From contig JAJLRJ010000001.1 of NCBI GenBank assembly GCA_024195265.1, positions 52,777,214 to 52,841,213 of the forward strand: DNA of 64,000 nt. The letters run 5' to 3'. Within the stretch, counting starts at the first letter, position 1. Each line of letters begins with the position of its first letter. Positions 1-11,000 of this stretch are shown here, piece after piece. The position numbers and the translations under genes were made by a program. The notes beneath the pieces are model-generated. The model searched no databases, was not told where the DNA came from, and saw only the letters and a list, made by a program, of their open reading frames with translations. This DNA comes from Dendrophyllia cribrosa. Taxonomy: Eukaryota > Cnidaria > Anthozoa > Scleractinia > Dendrophylliidae.

Positions 1-198
1 TTGTGAACTTTTGTACGGTCTAAATGTACTGTGCAGACGGTCGCGTAATTCTGTTTTTGAGAATTGCTAAAATTGAAAAATAGCCCGGTTGTCAATCTTA
101 ATTCTTGTGCTTCCGACCTTTCACCTCAGTTAAGTTTATCATCGGCTTTCTGTTCAGAGAGCGACGCTGTTAGGCTCAGCCTATCTATAATACATATT

Positions 199-296
199 AT
201 GTTTTTTCACTGAAAAAAGGTGAAAAACACGCATTTTTATTCAAAAATGGCTTGACCTCATGTTACTTATTACGTCATATCTCGTTACCATTGCAA
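199..296. repeat. Dispersed repeat, inverted copy at 28113-28218
   Basis: About 100 bp, running from the GTGAAAAACA segment through TGGCTTGACCTCATG to the CGTTACCATTGCAAC end. It recurs in reverse complement at 28113-28218 with scattered substitutions. No ORF is visible. It is probably an old non-autonomous element fragment. Confidence 0.7.
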
Positions 297-530
297 CTGG
301 TTAAAAAAAGAAACCGGTTTAAAAAAAATCAACCAGTTTGAAAAAAAAATCAACTGGTTTTAAAAAAATTGAACGGACGACCTTTTGTCCCATGTAAAGG
401 AAACAAAATGTTAAAGTTGTTACTAATCTGTCGTGAAGTTGAATCAGCGCTTTATTCAAATTTGGACTCACTTATATTGTTTTATTCGTATTCAGGTAAA
501 AAGGTTGAAGGAGAGAGCCACTTCGGTATT

Positions 531-1121
531 ATGGAGTTGACATGGAGAGCTGGGACGCCTCTTCAGCAATTAAACGAAGAAACTCCACGAACTGCTGAGA
601 CCAGCAATTTTCCGCTACTGTTGGGCAAACCTGTTGAACTCAAAGAACCTTTAATGCTACACAATCACGTAAGAAGGTGTTCTCCACCAAAGATGCCTAA
701 ATCACAAAGCGTGCCACCTCTTGGTCATTGCAAAGTAAAGCCATTTGCAGAAAAGAAACTCAACTTGTTCCGAACAGTGAACATTTTGAATAAACAGGAC
801 TCCCTCGTAGCACTGGGCGAATATATCAGGAACCGGAATAATATCAACAAAACGTTACTTCCGGGTTGTTTCACAGCCTATCCACCTCCGAAATCCGCGA
901 CTCCAATATCCGTCCAAGTATCTCCCGCCATGCCAAGCGTAAATAACGGCTCTATGACGTCAGTCAGGTCTGAGGACAGTTCGGGGGATCCCAGTTCGGG
1001 ACGGTGTTCGCGATTTTATGAGCTGTCACGTGGCTTGACACGTGATACACTGTTAAGCGAACTCACTAAATTTCATCTCCCACCCATTTCGAAAGTTGGA
1101 GGACATAACAGAAGTCCTTGA
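531..1121 (+). CDS. Hypothetical protein, 196 aa, probable last exon or single-exon gene
   Basis: I do not recognise this protein. The open frame extends upstream, with another in-frame ATG at 408. However, a good 3' splice site (pyrimidine-rich tract ending TTCAG at 491-495) lies just before it, so I take the exon to start at 496 and translation at the ATG at 531 (MELTWRAGTPLQQ...). The product is basic, rich in Ser, Pro and Asn, has no visible membrane segment or signal peptide, and has a low-complexity Ser/Gly stretch around residues 140-158 followed by SRGLTRDTLLSELTKFHLPP. AATAAA-type signals follow near 1179 and 1300. The frame has higher GC and more ordered codon use than its AT-rich flanks, which supports coding. 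The main alternative is a chance ORF. Confidence 0.5.
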   Translation: MELTWRAGTPLQQLNEETPRTAETSNFPLLLGKPVELKEPLMLHNHVRRCSPPKMPKSQSVPPLGHCKVKPFAEKKLNLFRTVNILNKQDSLVALGEYIRNRNNINKTLLPGCFTAYPPPKSATPISVQVSPAMPSVNNGSMTSVRSEDSSGDPSSGRCSRFYELSRGLTRDTLLSELTKFHLPPISKVGGHNRSP

Positions 1122-1489
1122 TGAACAAACTAAAATTAAAACTAATTGACATTATATATTGCCGTGATGCTAGGTAAAATAAACTTTTGAACAATGCTAA
1201 AGAATCATAATTTGAAATTTTTTATTGTGTATGTAGACTGATCGAACAGAAGTCTTTGGAAGGTATTATTAAAATTATTTATAGTCGTGGTATTAACCAA
1301 TAAAGTCCGAAAGGTTTCTAGATCTGTAGATTATTGCTTCATTTCATTTTAAGAGCATAGCAATACATGCCAGGGACAGCACAACAGCTTGTGCTAATTA
1401 TTACTGTGAGCCCGTGACTTTATTCCCCTAACCAGCCCCCACGGAAAGGTTATATCCCTCACCGGGGACTACGTCCTCTGCTCTTTTTG

Positions 1490-1600
1490 AACAGTGAGTG
1501 GGTTCGTTAATGCCCGTACTACCGTAGAGTTACGAAAGTAACGACCCCCGAAAGTATCGACCCCCCGAAAGTATCGACTACCCGAAAGCAACGATATATG
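1490..1600. repeat. Short dispersed/tandem CGAAAGTAACGACC repeat
   Basis: The segment CCGTAGAGTTACGAAAGTAA is followed by three more degenerate CGAAAGTA(T/A)CGACCCCC units. A shorter relative, CCGTAGAGTTCGAAAGTAAC, occurs at 36802-36835. No coding potential. Confidence 0.55.
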
Positions 1601-1875
1601 GTATTTTTATTAAAATTAACAGTAATAGATTAGTATAAGGATTTCTATTTATTTACTTATTTATTTATTTTTATCTAATCATTGTTATGCGCATTTGAAC
1701 ATTTATATGAAATTTGCGCAATACATATTGTTAAAAAACAGCCTTGTTTCCTATACTATAGAAGCAAAGACCGATACAACGTAGGTACAATTTTTAAAAG
1801 GTGTACTATAATTCGTCTCGGCGCTTCTAATATCAAGTGGTAGCGCATTCTAGAGCATTGGCGCAGCGCAAGTGA

Positions 1876-2118
1876 TGGCTCCATCAATTCCAAGCCCGCT
1901 CATACCCCTCGGGCATTTTTTGGGCATTTTATAACTTTTCCTTCCCAAGGGTGGGGCATTTACTAAAACAGGTCAGCCCGGGGGTTGGGCATTGTCAAAA
2001 CTACGTATAAGCTGATCCCACCGTGGGGCATTTGCAACATTATTTTTTCAAAAAGACAAATGCCCGGGGGGGGGGGGGGGGGGGGGGGGGATGAGCGGGC
2101 TTGGAATTGACGGAGCCA
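1876..2118. mobile_element. Foldback MITE with 28-bp terminal inverted repeats and a poly-G tract
   Basis: The left arm (1876-1903, starting TGGCTCCATCAATTCCAAGC) is the reverse complement of the right arm (2091-2118) with one mismatch. The interior holds repeated GGGCATTT motifs and about 25 consecutive G (2066-2090). No transposase, so non-autonomous. Confidence 0.8.
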
Positions 2119-2219
2119 CAAAGAACCCGTCACCATATGATGCTCTGGATTTAAAACTAGGATAACTAACTAACGTCACTACTCAATGACGTGATCATAT
2201 GCATCGATGATTTGAACTT

Positions 2220-2630
2220 AGACAAGGTGTCCACCGCGGTCAAACGTCCGAGGCGTTTTTCGTTTTATTTAGTGGGATTTTATTTAATATTAAATGGAAA
2301 TATGGGCAAGGATGTATAAAAAAATTAGTTGACGTTACTATCTTTTAATTTTTCTAAAAATGATGAGTTTTTTTTTTCGTTGAAAACTGACCAAAACTCT
2401 TTGCGCCTGATCAAAATCGTATTGGCAAATGGCGCCGACAATTCTGCAGTTCACAGTTTTTAAACGTTAGAACGTTTTTAGTAAACCTTTAAAACGATTG
2501 GTAAATTGACAGTGTATTAATTTATTTGCAATATATTAAACTTTAAACAGTTTAAACAACCTTAGCTTTTAAGAACTTTGCTTAACTTTTGCAAATTTCT
2601 CTCGTTTGACCGCGGTTAAGACAAGGTGTC
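2220..2630. mobile_element. MITE with TIRs and a 12-bp flanking direct repeat
   Basis: Terminal inverted repeats CCGCGGTCAAACG (about 2234-2246) and CGTTTGACCGCGGT (2603-2616) enclose about 370 bp of AT-rich DNA. The same 12-mer AGACAAGGTGTC lies immediately outside both ends (2220-2231 and 2619-2630), as expected of a target-site duplication, although 12 bp is long for cut-and-paste elements. No ORF. Confidence 0.7.
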
Positions 2631-2639
2631 AATCACAGC

Positions 2640-4100
2640 CAACCAATCTTATCAGTTCTCAAAGGGGGCGGGGGTGGGAGTCCGACCGGGATCTCCCACT
2701 CCCTATGTTTTAAGTATCGGCTAACTACCCGAAATATTTAGAATCTAAGTATTAACGACTGTAGATCATCAGCGTCTCTCCTAACCGCCTTAATAACGTC
2801 ATACCTCGGTCCGTAGCTAACTCAGCCATTCACTGCCATGTTAGTTTGGAAAAAGTTCTTCGTTGGTCAGTTATAGTACATTGGTTTGGTAAATGAACTT
2901 ATTACACTGCAAAAGAAAATGCCGCCATAATTTGATCATCCAGATTTCGTGGGACAAGCGTATGAACAAATTCGGATTTTTGGGGAAGCTATTGTTAGAA
3001 CACGACAGAAACTGAAATCCGCGTGAAATAGTTCACCATAGCATCGGTCTTTAATTTTCACGCCATGCTTGCCTATGTAATGTAGTATTATGGTAAAAAC
3101 TTGAAAACTGTGTAAAAATTGCGAAAACACCTTTTATATTCGATGAAACAAAGACTACCGCTCAGTTTGTCCTATGATTTATCAATGTTCTTTACCAACG
3201 TCGCACAGAAGGGCCAAAAAGCGTTTCATTATTAAAATGTCAGATTTAATCTTATTGCTTAATTGTTCTTTTGTTAAAACTTTCAATATCTCTCTGCGAC
3301 CATAACTGATTCAAAGCCAAAAAGAGCAAACATAATAATTTTAAAAGATGACAAAATATTATCGCATTAATCGTCCGAAAACGAATCGCGAAGTGTTATC
3401 CAAACAATGTATACATGTTAAAACAAGCTTAATTGAACTGAATAACTGAAAGGAACAGAAAAGCGACCTTGGAATAACGCACCAGTGATTGCTTAAAAAC
3501 CAATCAGTTTCTTTTGTTAAGATTCACTGAAAAACATGAATGAGTTTATTGTTTAACAAGTCGCTATCCAACCAAACGTCAAGCATATGATAATTACGGG
3601 TCTATTGACAATTTGCCTTTTGTATAAAAAATCCACCCAAAGGTTAAAACATGATTAAACATGTTAAATGAATCAGTTGATGGTTTTGTTTTGTTTAAAA
3701 GAAGTTTTTCAGTGTTACTGTTCAAGGTTGCCCAGAAAAGGATTGGAGCATTCGTTGGCAGGCTGTCAGTATTCGCTCAATTCTTAGTCTTTGAAGGAAA
3801 TGACACACATCTGTTTACTGTTCGACTGACAAGATGTCATGCAAAACACTACAGAGAATAGTTGTAATCAATATTTCCCATGTCAACGAAAGGTCATCCG
3901 ATTTGCGTGATCTTAGTTACGTGTACCTGGCGTGTAGTTTGATTTTGATAACCACACGCGAAACATTTGGTCGAAAAGCGGACACGTAACCAAGGGATGA
4001 ACAATCATTTCAACGGATAACAACAACTAAAGCACCAAAGACGATGTAGCAGTGGTTAGTTTATAACTTTGTGGAAGTATCTATTTTTGTCTTTGTCAAA
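2640..4100. other. Gene-free interval between two candidate genes
   Basis: I see no convincing gene here. Short ORFs of 60-66 codons occur (3661-3861 plus, 2936-3130 minus) without recognisable motifs. The sequence is AT-rich, with probable promoter or 5'-UTR sequence for the 4101 gene at its right end. Confidence 0.4.
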
Positions 4101-4859
4101 ATGACTCGTGAGACACCACACGAAAAGTTCCCGGCTCAAGTACTGATGGATCTCGCCGCCTTTCGTCCTTTCCGTACTCACGGCAAAGATGGGAATTTGC
4201 ACGTTTGTTTCGACAAGAAGCTAAAGCAGAATGCTTTTAACAACCTTTTGTTGAGTCATACACCTTACAGATGCTCGTTAGGGAATCCCAAGGCAATGGA
4301 TGCGAAACATAGAAGGGCAAAACGGGCGCATAATAAAGCTTGCATTACGACGGAAGATGCCTCGTCGACATACGTATCCCTTCCTAAAATACCTCTGGCT
4401 TCTGAACTGATCCGTAGAAGAAATGATTCTTCTGAATATAATAAAAGATTCGAATCTAAGCAAGAGTTTATTGACAGTGAAAGCGACGGAGAAGAGTCTT
4501 GTAATTTTCTGTGTTGTGGATCTATGAAGATGGAAGAGCCAAGTCGTGAAGCATTGTCTCCTCGGCCAGCGATCAGAGAAACTACGGCCAGATCAAGGAG
4601 TTTGCCGCTTATATTGGACAGGGAAAATTCGTCTTCTTGTTTGAAATGCAACACTCGTGCATGCAAATTTAAGCTTCAAACCGGCAGAGAAAGTCACCCC
4701 GCAAGAAATATGGAACGAAATATGGACAGAGATCTTTGCTATTTGGAAAACAATTCATCAAATGATCAAGAATTTACCAAAGTTATGGAGGATGGCGCGA
4801 GGATTACAGTTAAGCAAAAGAGACTTTCTATTGAGATTTTCATGCCAAGGACGTCGTAA
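4101..4859 (+). CDS. Hypothetical protein, 252 aa, intronless
   Basis: Not recognised. The first in-frame ATG (MTRETPHEKFPAQ...) has the context CAAAATGA, a good animal start, and the frame stays open for 252 codons to TAA. The protein is hydrophilic and probably largely disordered. Features: a basic patch (KHRRAKRAHNK, about residues 77-87); an acidic run (SESDGEES, about 134-141) followed by a Cys cluster (CNFLCCGS); a CLKCNTRACK motif near residue 190 with three Cys, possibly metal-binding; and a basic C-terminus. A polyadenylation-like AATAAA lies at about 5072. Translated minus-strand ORFs over the same DNA are shadows. The function is unknown; it may be a lineage-restricted gene. Confidence 0.55.
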   Translation: MTRETPHEKFPAQVLMDLAAFRPFRTHGKDGNLHVCFDKKLKQNAFNNLLLSHTPYRCSLGNPKAMDAKHRRAKRAHNKACITTEDASSTYVSLPKIPLASELIRRRNDSSEYNKRFESKQEFIDSESDGEESCNFLCCGSMKMEEPSREALSPRPAIRETTARSRSLPLILDRENSSSCLKCNTRACKFKLQTGRESHPARNMERNMDRDLCYLENNSSNDQEFTKVMEDGARITVKQKRLSIEIFMPRTS

Positions 4860-4899
4860 TAATACACCGGCATGGAAAATAATAAACGAGTTGAGTAAC

Positions 4900-7800
4900 A
4901 AATGAAAGTATAGAAATTCGTATAAAAGCAGAGGCTCGAAGAGCGGAAGAGCCGAGTCACATTTTAGTAAAGGTCAAGATCGCGACAGTGTGGAACAGAA
5001 AAGTAAAATTATGAATGCAAATTTATGGTACTATTCCTTAAGTATGTCTAAAATGAATACCATCACATCAATAAAAGAATTGTTTATTGTGTTGCGGTTG
5101 AATTGAAGGGACACTGTTCCGCCGAAATAGCAAAATTTCGCTAATCTTATTTACGTGTTTTATATCGCCAAATGTCACCAAATATACAACTTAAAGCGGG
5201 ACTTAACCTAAATTTGAATGAAATTTGATGAGCTTTTAAGAAGGGATAGGAGTAAGAAAATGATTTTTGGAACACCAACAGACAGTCGATACCCACGCAA
5301 GAGCACCCCAGGTTGCTAGTGGACTAACTTGGTATCCGTCTATTAATTATTAACTACAAATTCTAACTAAATCTTCAACATTTCTTATTTCTCTAAATTT
5401 TACTAATCCTTTGAGAAAATCTATTTCCTCCCAAACATACCCAAAAATCACCCAAAAATTTAGAAAAACACCCCATAACATAGGTTTATGTTTTACGCAT
5501 AGAGTTTTTGGATGGCTTGAAACGTGAACGAGTGGATTACAGTTCATCAAATTAGCTTTCCTGACAGGCAGTCAAGAAAATTGCCATTTGTGCAAAAATT
5601 TTACCAATTTAGCCGCCATTTTGTCTTTTTAGTCAATATTTCTTTGCTTTCGTCACTCTTTTTTCCTTCATACTTCAAGACAATAAAGGAAGCTTTAGTG
5701 GCTCCATATAGTTTTTTTGGCGCGCGAGGCATGGGCAAAGAAATGGCACATACACAAACCCAACAAACTTAAAAAACGAAAAGTGAGTAAATTGCCGAAA
5801 ATTATGTACCGATATTGATGGGCTCCTTGTACCGATTGTTTTATGCCTTTGTAAGATTAGACTTACTGAATGTTTCTTCTGTTTCACCAAAAATCGTGAA
5901 TTTTTACCGTGTAAAAACAGAGAAAATCCGTTGAGAGGTTTGCTAGCCTTGAACAACAAGCCCAACAACTCAATCATTGGTTGCTATGGTAACGAGACAA
6001 GACTGCCAAATAAGATTTTTCCGTAAACGAGAAAGCCTAAGCTACGTGTATGTGTATATATATATGATGCCCAGTATCGCGTATATCGCGAAACAAAACT
6101 CCCGAAAGATGTACTGCAATAAGATCGTGTATATTTTACTTGGAAGACTGGCCAATAACTATATGGAGCCACCTAAACGGGGCTATGCCATGGCAGTTTT
6201 TATGTTTTTGTCTCAAGCTGTGCTAGAATTAAAACTGAGCATCTTGTTTCAAACACAAAATGCTCTTAGAACACCAAGAACAAGATACCAAGTAAATTCT
6301 TGTAGAAAGAATAAACCATAATCAGTTTTTAGCAAATTTTCCAAAACATACTAAAAAGTTGAACCGCTAGCGAGGGGGGCTGCTAAAATTTCAAGCTTCG
6401 AGAACTGTAGTTTGAGTCAAGGCGATTTTAGTCGTAAATTCATTTTAGCTAGGGCTTCATTTGTATACAGTACGACCAACGATTTTCGCGGCCTTTTCAC
6501 AGCGGAGCGCTTGCAGTGTGAGCTTGATGGACAATTCTTTACTGTAAACAATGCCCCTTTCAAAATCGCAATCAAATCGCCGTGAAATAATTATTAAATC
6601 GCAACTTAAATGACAAGAAGTATCCACTGATGATTTGAAATCTCACTTAAAATCGCAGTCCTAAATCGCCAGTGTAAACATCGCTTTAGGTTTCCGGTTG
6701 GATAAAAACACGTTTAAAGAGCTTTAATTTACCAGTGCTAATAAAAATAAGTGACATTATCGCTTCAATTATTAAGAACGTAAAATGTATTTGAACTTTT
6801 TGGCATTGCGAAATATCAAAGCATGCACGGCGTTTGAAAGCGCCGGAATCCCGGCGGTCCGTGGCCATGACAAACGGTTTGACACTTCTTTTTGCTCAAC
6901 AAATTTTGGACAATATGTTAAACCGTGTGACATAAGCTTTATTGTTATTGTTTTTTCTCCTGTTCGTTACTAAAATTTTCTCTGAATGAACAAATTACGT
7001 TTGCCTCCGTGAATTTGTAGATAGTTTCTTCGATTTATAACTTTCGGAATTATTTTAATAACTTTTACTTTTTGTTGGAAAGTCTAAGTCTTGGACCACT
7101 GGAAAAAAGACAATGCGACTACCAGCTGGACGCGAAAAAACCTGGAAAACAACAGCATAACAACAACAACAACAACATGTCGGGAAGCATGTAAACCAAA
7201 CACAAATGTTAGTTAGAAAGTGCTTGCAACTATCCACCATCCTTTCTCGTTACTTTAAATACAAATGCATGGAACCAACGGTTGGTAATTAAAAACAAAA
7301 ACGGCGCAAAACATAAAATTGTTTTCATGCAACTGGCGTTTATACGTGATAACGCAAATTTGGAACTCCACACTTTACATTTCTTTACTCAATGAACACA
7401 GTCTTTAGGGTCAGACAAAAGTAACTTTTATCCTTTCTTGGACTGAAGTAATTCCTGGAGTGCAGATAGTGAAATCGGTCCAGGACTAGCTTTTCATTTT
7501 GTTCAGGATTCTTTGTCTACGAGGTTTTAGATAAAAAAGGATGGCCGGCCGGGTTTCTATTCAACAAAATCATGAATCCGCAAAACGTTAACCGCCGAGA
7601 GCCACAAATGTTCAATTATTAAAATAAATGGCCAGCTGTAAGAGGGGTGTGGGGCGGGAAATCCCCATTTGGGGGACTTTTAAACGCTTGGAGAAAACAC
7701 GGCTAGGCCAAAAATTGAATTTATTTCCTTTGAACATTTATGTACAAGAGCAATGCAGATTGCCTGGCCGTTACTTGATATGTACTGTTGCTATGAAAAC

Positions 7801-8071
7801 ACAAATATTATACCGGTTATAGAGGACAACGCTGTCTAGCGTTAAAACAACCTTAACAAAATGATTTTCGTTTCAATAATTACAACGACAAATTACAACT
7901 AAACACAAATTACGCGAACTGAAGTTTTTGCTACATCATAGGATGCCGTAAAAAACTCTGTTATTAATATCAAAATGTTACAATATTTCCCGTTTCTTTT
8001 CTAAACTGAAACGAACTGTATTTACAAGTCACGATTACAAAATGAACTTAACAAACATGCGAGTATAAGCT
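4900..8071. other. Gene-poor interval
   Basis: No gene that I can support. Only short ORFs without motifs, AT-rich sequence, a short CA/CAA-rich stretch near 7150-7176 and, at the right end, the probable NME5 3' UTR. The minus-strand AATAAA at about 7721-7726 is a possible NME5 poly(A) signal. Confidence 0.4.
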
Positions 8072-11000
8072 TTAGTCATCTGGTTCCTCAACAATGTAGT
8101 CTCCTTCCTGTACTCTGGGCTTGTTAGGGTTGTTAAGTACTAACCAGTCGGCCAGCCATATCTGTTAAAACAAAAGGCATGTTATTAAGGGGCCGATTAC
8201 ATGGCGAATTTGAGCCCGGCTTCCGAAATAAATCCTCTTAAAATGAAGTTAGCGATTACATGAACAAAGTTTCAGCCCGGCCAAACGGGCTGAAATTCAC
8301 CATGTAATCGCATCAGAATTTCGGCCCGGGCTGAAAAGTGAATTTGGGCACGCGCAGTCAAATCTTCGACGCCATTTTTATTCTCGTTATCAATCTTCCC
8401 GCGCAATTTCAAACTTGGCGCCCGGGATGAAATCTCAGCCCGAGCTGAAATTTGTCATGTAATCACAACGCAATTTCAGCCCGGTTAACTGGGCTGAAAT
8501 CTCAGCCCGGGCTGAAATTCGCCATGTAATCGGCCCCTAACACGACTCGCTTCAAAGTACAGTCAAACTTTTCATTACTGTTCTCTTGGTGCTGGAGATA
8601 CCACAAAATGCATACAATCCCTAGCTTTATAATGCGAACACCTCTATAATGCGGGCACCTCTACAATGCGGACACCTCTATAATACGGACACCTGAGTCT
8701 ATAATGCGGACACCTCTATAATGCAGACATCTCTATAATGCAGACACCTCTATAATGCGGACACCTCTATAATGCGGACACCTCTATAATACGAATCTTT
8801 AATATGGACACCTCTATAATATGAACCTTTAATATGGACACCTCTATAATATGGACACCTCTATAATACGGACACCTCTATAACATGGACCCCTCCATAA
8901 TGTGGGCACCTCTATAATGTGGACACCTCTATAATATGAACCTTTAATATGGACACCTCTATATTATGGACACCTCTATAATATGGATACCTCTATAATA
9001 TGGATACCTCTATAATACGGACACCTCTATAATATGGACCCCTCCATAATGTGGGCACCTCTATAATGTGGACACCTCTATAATATGGACACCTCTATAA
9101 TATGAACCTTTAATATGGACACCTCTATATTATGGACACCTCTATAATATGGATACCTCTATAATATGGACACCTCTATAATGCCGACACCTCTATAATG
9201 TGGACACCTCTATAATATGGACACCTCTATAATATGAACCTTTAATATGGACACCTCTATAATATGAACCTTTAATATGGACACCTCTATATTATGGACA
9301 CCTCTATAATATGGATACCTCTATAATATGGACACCTCTATAATACGGACACCTCTATAATATGGACCCCTCCATAATGTGGGCACCTCTATAATGTGGA
9401 CACCTCTTTAATACAGACACCTCTACATGTGTAATGCAGACACCTCTATAATGCAGACACCTCTACAATACGGACACCTCTATAATGCGGACATCTCTAT
9501 AATATGGACACCTCTATAATATGGTCACATCTATAATGGGGACACTATACAGCTGTTTCGAGAAAGGTTGTCAGAAAAAAGGACAAAAGTACACGTGATA
9601 ATCCCGAAAATTAATTTGGGATATGATCACTGAATGTTAATAAGTCGAATAAATATGTCAAATCCACGATGCCTCGGCCATACAGCAACGATCTTACATG
9701 TACAATGTAGATGGTGGGCCATTAAAACGAGTTTTTAGGATAAAGCGTTGATGACTACCCACAATATCTTTCAGGACTGTCGCGTGCACTTTAAATTTAC
9801 GCTTTTTTCCAACAACCTTTCTCATAATTATAGTCTATCAGAGTCATTATACAGCGAGTTAGGAGCAGAGTGGGAGCTAATTACCTCACGCCCCACCCAT
9901 GTACAATGTATGATCCTCCACTGGATTTAACCCTTTAACACTCAAGTGTGCCAGATATTAAAATTTTAGAAAAATCCCAAATTTCATTTTGTAAAATATT
10001 GGAAAACAAATGGTGAAGGGGTTTCATTTAAATGGTCACCCCCACGGGATTTCGTCCACAGACTAAAAAGTTAGAACTACACTACATCGTCTCCATACTC
10101 TGGGGGTGAAAGGGTAAATCTTACTTGTTGAACATTGATTGGCTGCACCAGCATTTTGGCATATGTTGACAACAACAAATTTTGAAATTAAAATTGTTTT
10201 TTATCAGTTTTGCATTTTCATTCTTGAGTAGCATCCCCAGATAATGGAGAGCCCCTGGCATGTTGTGCTGGGTGTTCCCAGGTTGATCTACCACTACAGC
10301 GAGGTAGAGTTTGTCTCACAGCATATTGTCCAGTGACTTTAACCATGCTGGCATTTATATGTGATCTCCATTTCTTAACCCTTTAACTCCCAAGAGTGCC
10401 AAATATAACAATTCGAGAAACATCCCAAATTTCATTTTGCAATAGACATGTATTGAAAATTAAATGGTACCATCCAAAAGTACTGCAATAGAGGTTTCGT
10501 TCACAGACTCAAAAGTTAGAACTCAGTGTTCTCAGTTGAACTTGTAACCTGTCACACCTGTGAGGGGTATCACCAGTAAGTGTACACTACTAACTGTACA
10601 TGTCCCCATAATTGACTCTGGAAGTGAAAGGTATATAAGCAACTAGGAGGATTACAAAATTATCTCTGGAACGTTTGTCTATCACAGAATTATCACCCGG
10701 CATCAACGGTGAATAATAAAGTAAAAGAATGATTTAACCAATCAATCAACAACTTAATCAATTGTGACTGGACAGTAACTGAACAGAAAGGATGCACATA
10801 AAGAATTAGCACAGAGGCTATCAACTCAAATGTGCAATAAATGTTGCCCAGCAATCCACCAGTAGGAAGTTCCCATCTAGACATCTTCAGGGGTGTCAGT
10901 TAAAGACTATTTCAAACAATATTTTATATGCCTGTAAAACTTACTATTGGGTCTGCTGGTTTCTGCTTGCATAACTCTGTAAGTCCTTTTAGTAATGTTG

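Noticed and set aside
4265..4666. 133-codon minus-strand ORF
   Set aside because: Antisense shadow of the 4101-4859 frame.
8600..9545. CRISPR-like array
   Set aside because: Units are contiguous 17-bp minisatellite copies without spacers, in a eukaryotic intron.
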